A DNA stretch of 64,000 nt, taken from Bacteroidetes bacterium ADurb.Bin037 (lineage in GTDB: Bacteria > Bacteroidota > Bacteroidia > Bacteroidales > UBA932). Each line of letters starts with the position of its first letter. Within the stretch, counting starts at the first letter, position 1. Positions 63,922 to 64,000 of this stretch are shown here, in pieces. A program made the translations under genes and the position numbers. Under the pieces are notes generated by a model that saw nothing but the letters and a program-made list of their open reading frames with translations, was not told the DNA's origin and searched no databases. The stretch lies in NCBI GenBank assembly GCA_002071175.1, contig MWER01000005.1, positions 62,001-126,000 of the forward strand, given 5' to 3'.

Positions 63922-64000
63922 CTATTTTAATACGACCCAGTCATGAATTGCCAGAGCCTTGCTGTTCTTTAGAAAAAGAGCTGCTATATCTCCTATGATA
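63922..64000 (-). CDS. Possible C-terminal end of a gene entering from the right
   Basis: The minus strand has an open frame from the window edge to a TAG at 63922-63924, encoding about 25 residues ending LAIHDWVVLK. There is too little sequence to name it. It may also be a chance frame. The stretch 63824-63921 shows nothing else. Confidence 0.3.
   Translation of the reverse strand, partial: IIGDIAALFLKNSKALAIHDWVVLK

Overview
The window is chromosomal DNA of a Bacteroidota bacterium, most likely order Bacteroidales. The evidence is the promoter signature (TTTG, about 19-21 nt, TAnnTTTG) in front of many genes, few Shine-Dalgarno sites, a very long KamA-family radical SAM protein, menaquinone-type UbiE/MenG, Bacteroidota-style OM beta-barrels and lipoproteins, and a sulfonolipid-type lipid locus. 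Family or genus cannot be fixed from the sequence alone.

Layout. 1-1.4 kb: a leftward ABC-2 exporter (ATPase plus a permease cut by the window edge) behind a promoter overlapped by a YtrA/GntR-like palindrome. 1.5-12.5 kb: rightward ftsE-nth-xerD, a TPR protein with an outer-membrane barrel, gyrB, and an alpha-oxoamine synthase with an SDR. 12.5-19.8 kb: leftward cysteate synthase with its MarR regulator, a truncated PurL/AIR-synthase-like gene with menG and a cardiolipin synthase, tRNA-Leu (rightward), and three envelope genes. 19.9-24.6 kb: aqpZ, an M1 aminopeptidase, a 2-hydroxyacid dehydrogenase and a lipoprotein peptide deformylase. 24.7-33.5 kb: leftward umuC, umuD, tRNA-Arg, rplS, then anmK, an M23 peptidase, dnaJ, grpE and dnaK. 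33.6-45.8 kb: RluA-type pseudouridine synthase, nnr-nadD-gmk-creatininase, class II aldolase, GH53 galactanase, MarC, M28 peptidase, serpin and KamA-like protein.

45.9-56.9 kb is an accessory island, visibly AT-richer than its surroundings. It starts with a decayed MobV relaxase and ends at the 3' side of tRNA-Ser(TGA). It carries six co-directional genes: an MmeI-like DNA methyltransferase, a Shedu-like DUF4263 nuclease, a membrane-anchored unknown, a Schlafen AlbA_2/wHTH protein, an SF2 helicase and a GIY-YIG nuclease. A cluster of TTAAGGAACATT boxes, 21 bp apart within pairs and about 75 bp between pairs, lies between the AlbA_2 gene and the helicase. I read this as a restriction-like defence system, possibly undescribed as a set, with nested accessory genes.

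57-64 kb: a PiT phosphate transporter, an AbiEii-like relic and a lipoprotein M28 peptidase sit between a 3' relic and a complete copy of the same epimerase gene. An AraC regulator is divergent from the complete copy.

The other notable locus is 10.5-14.2 kb. An alpha-oxoamine synthase, an SDR and a cysteate synthase (with MarR) together match the three steps known for the sulfonolipid base capnine: cysteate formation, decarboxylative acylation and ketone reduction.
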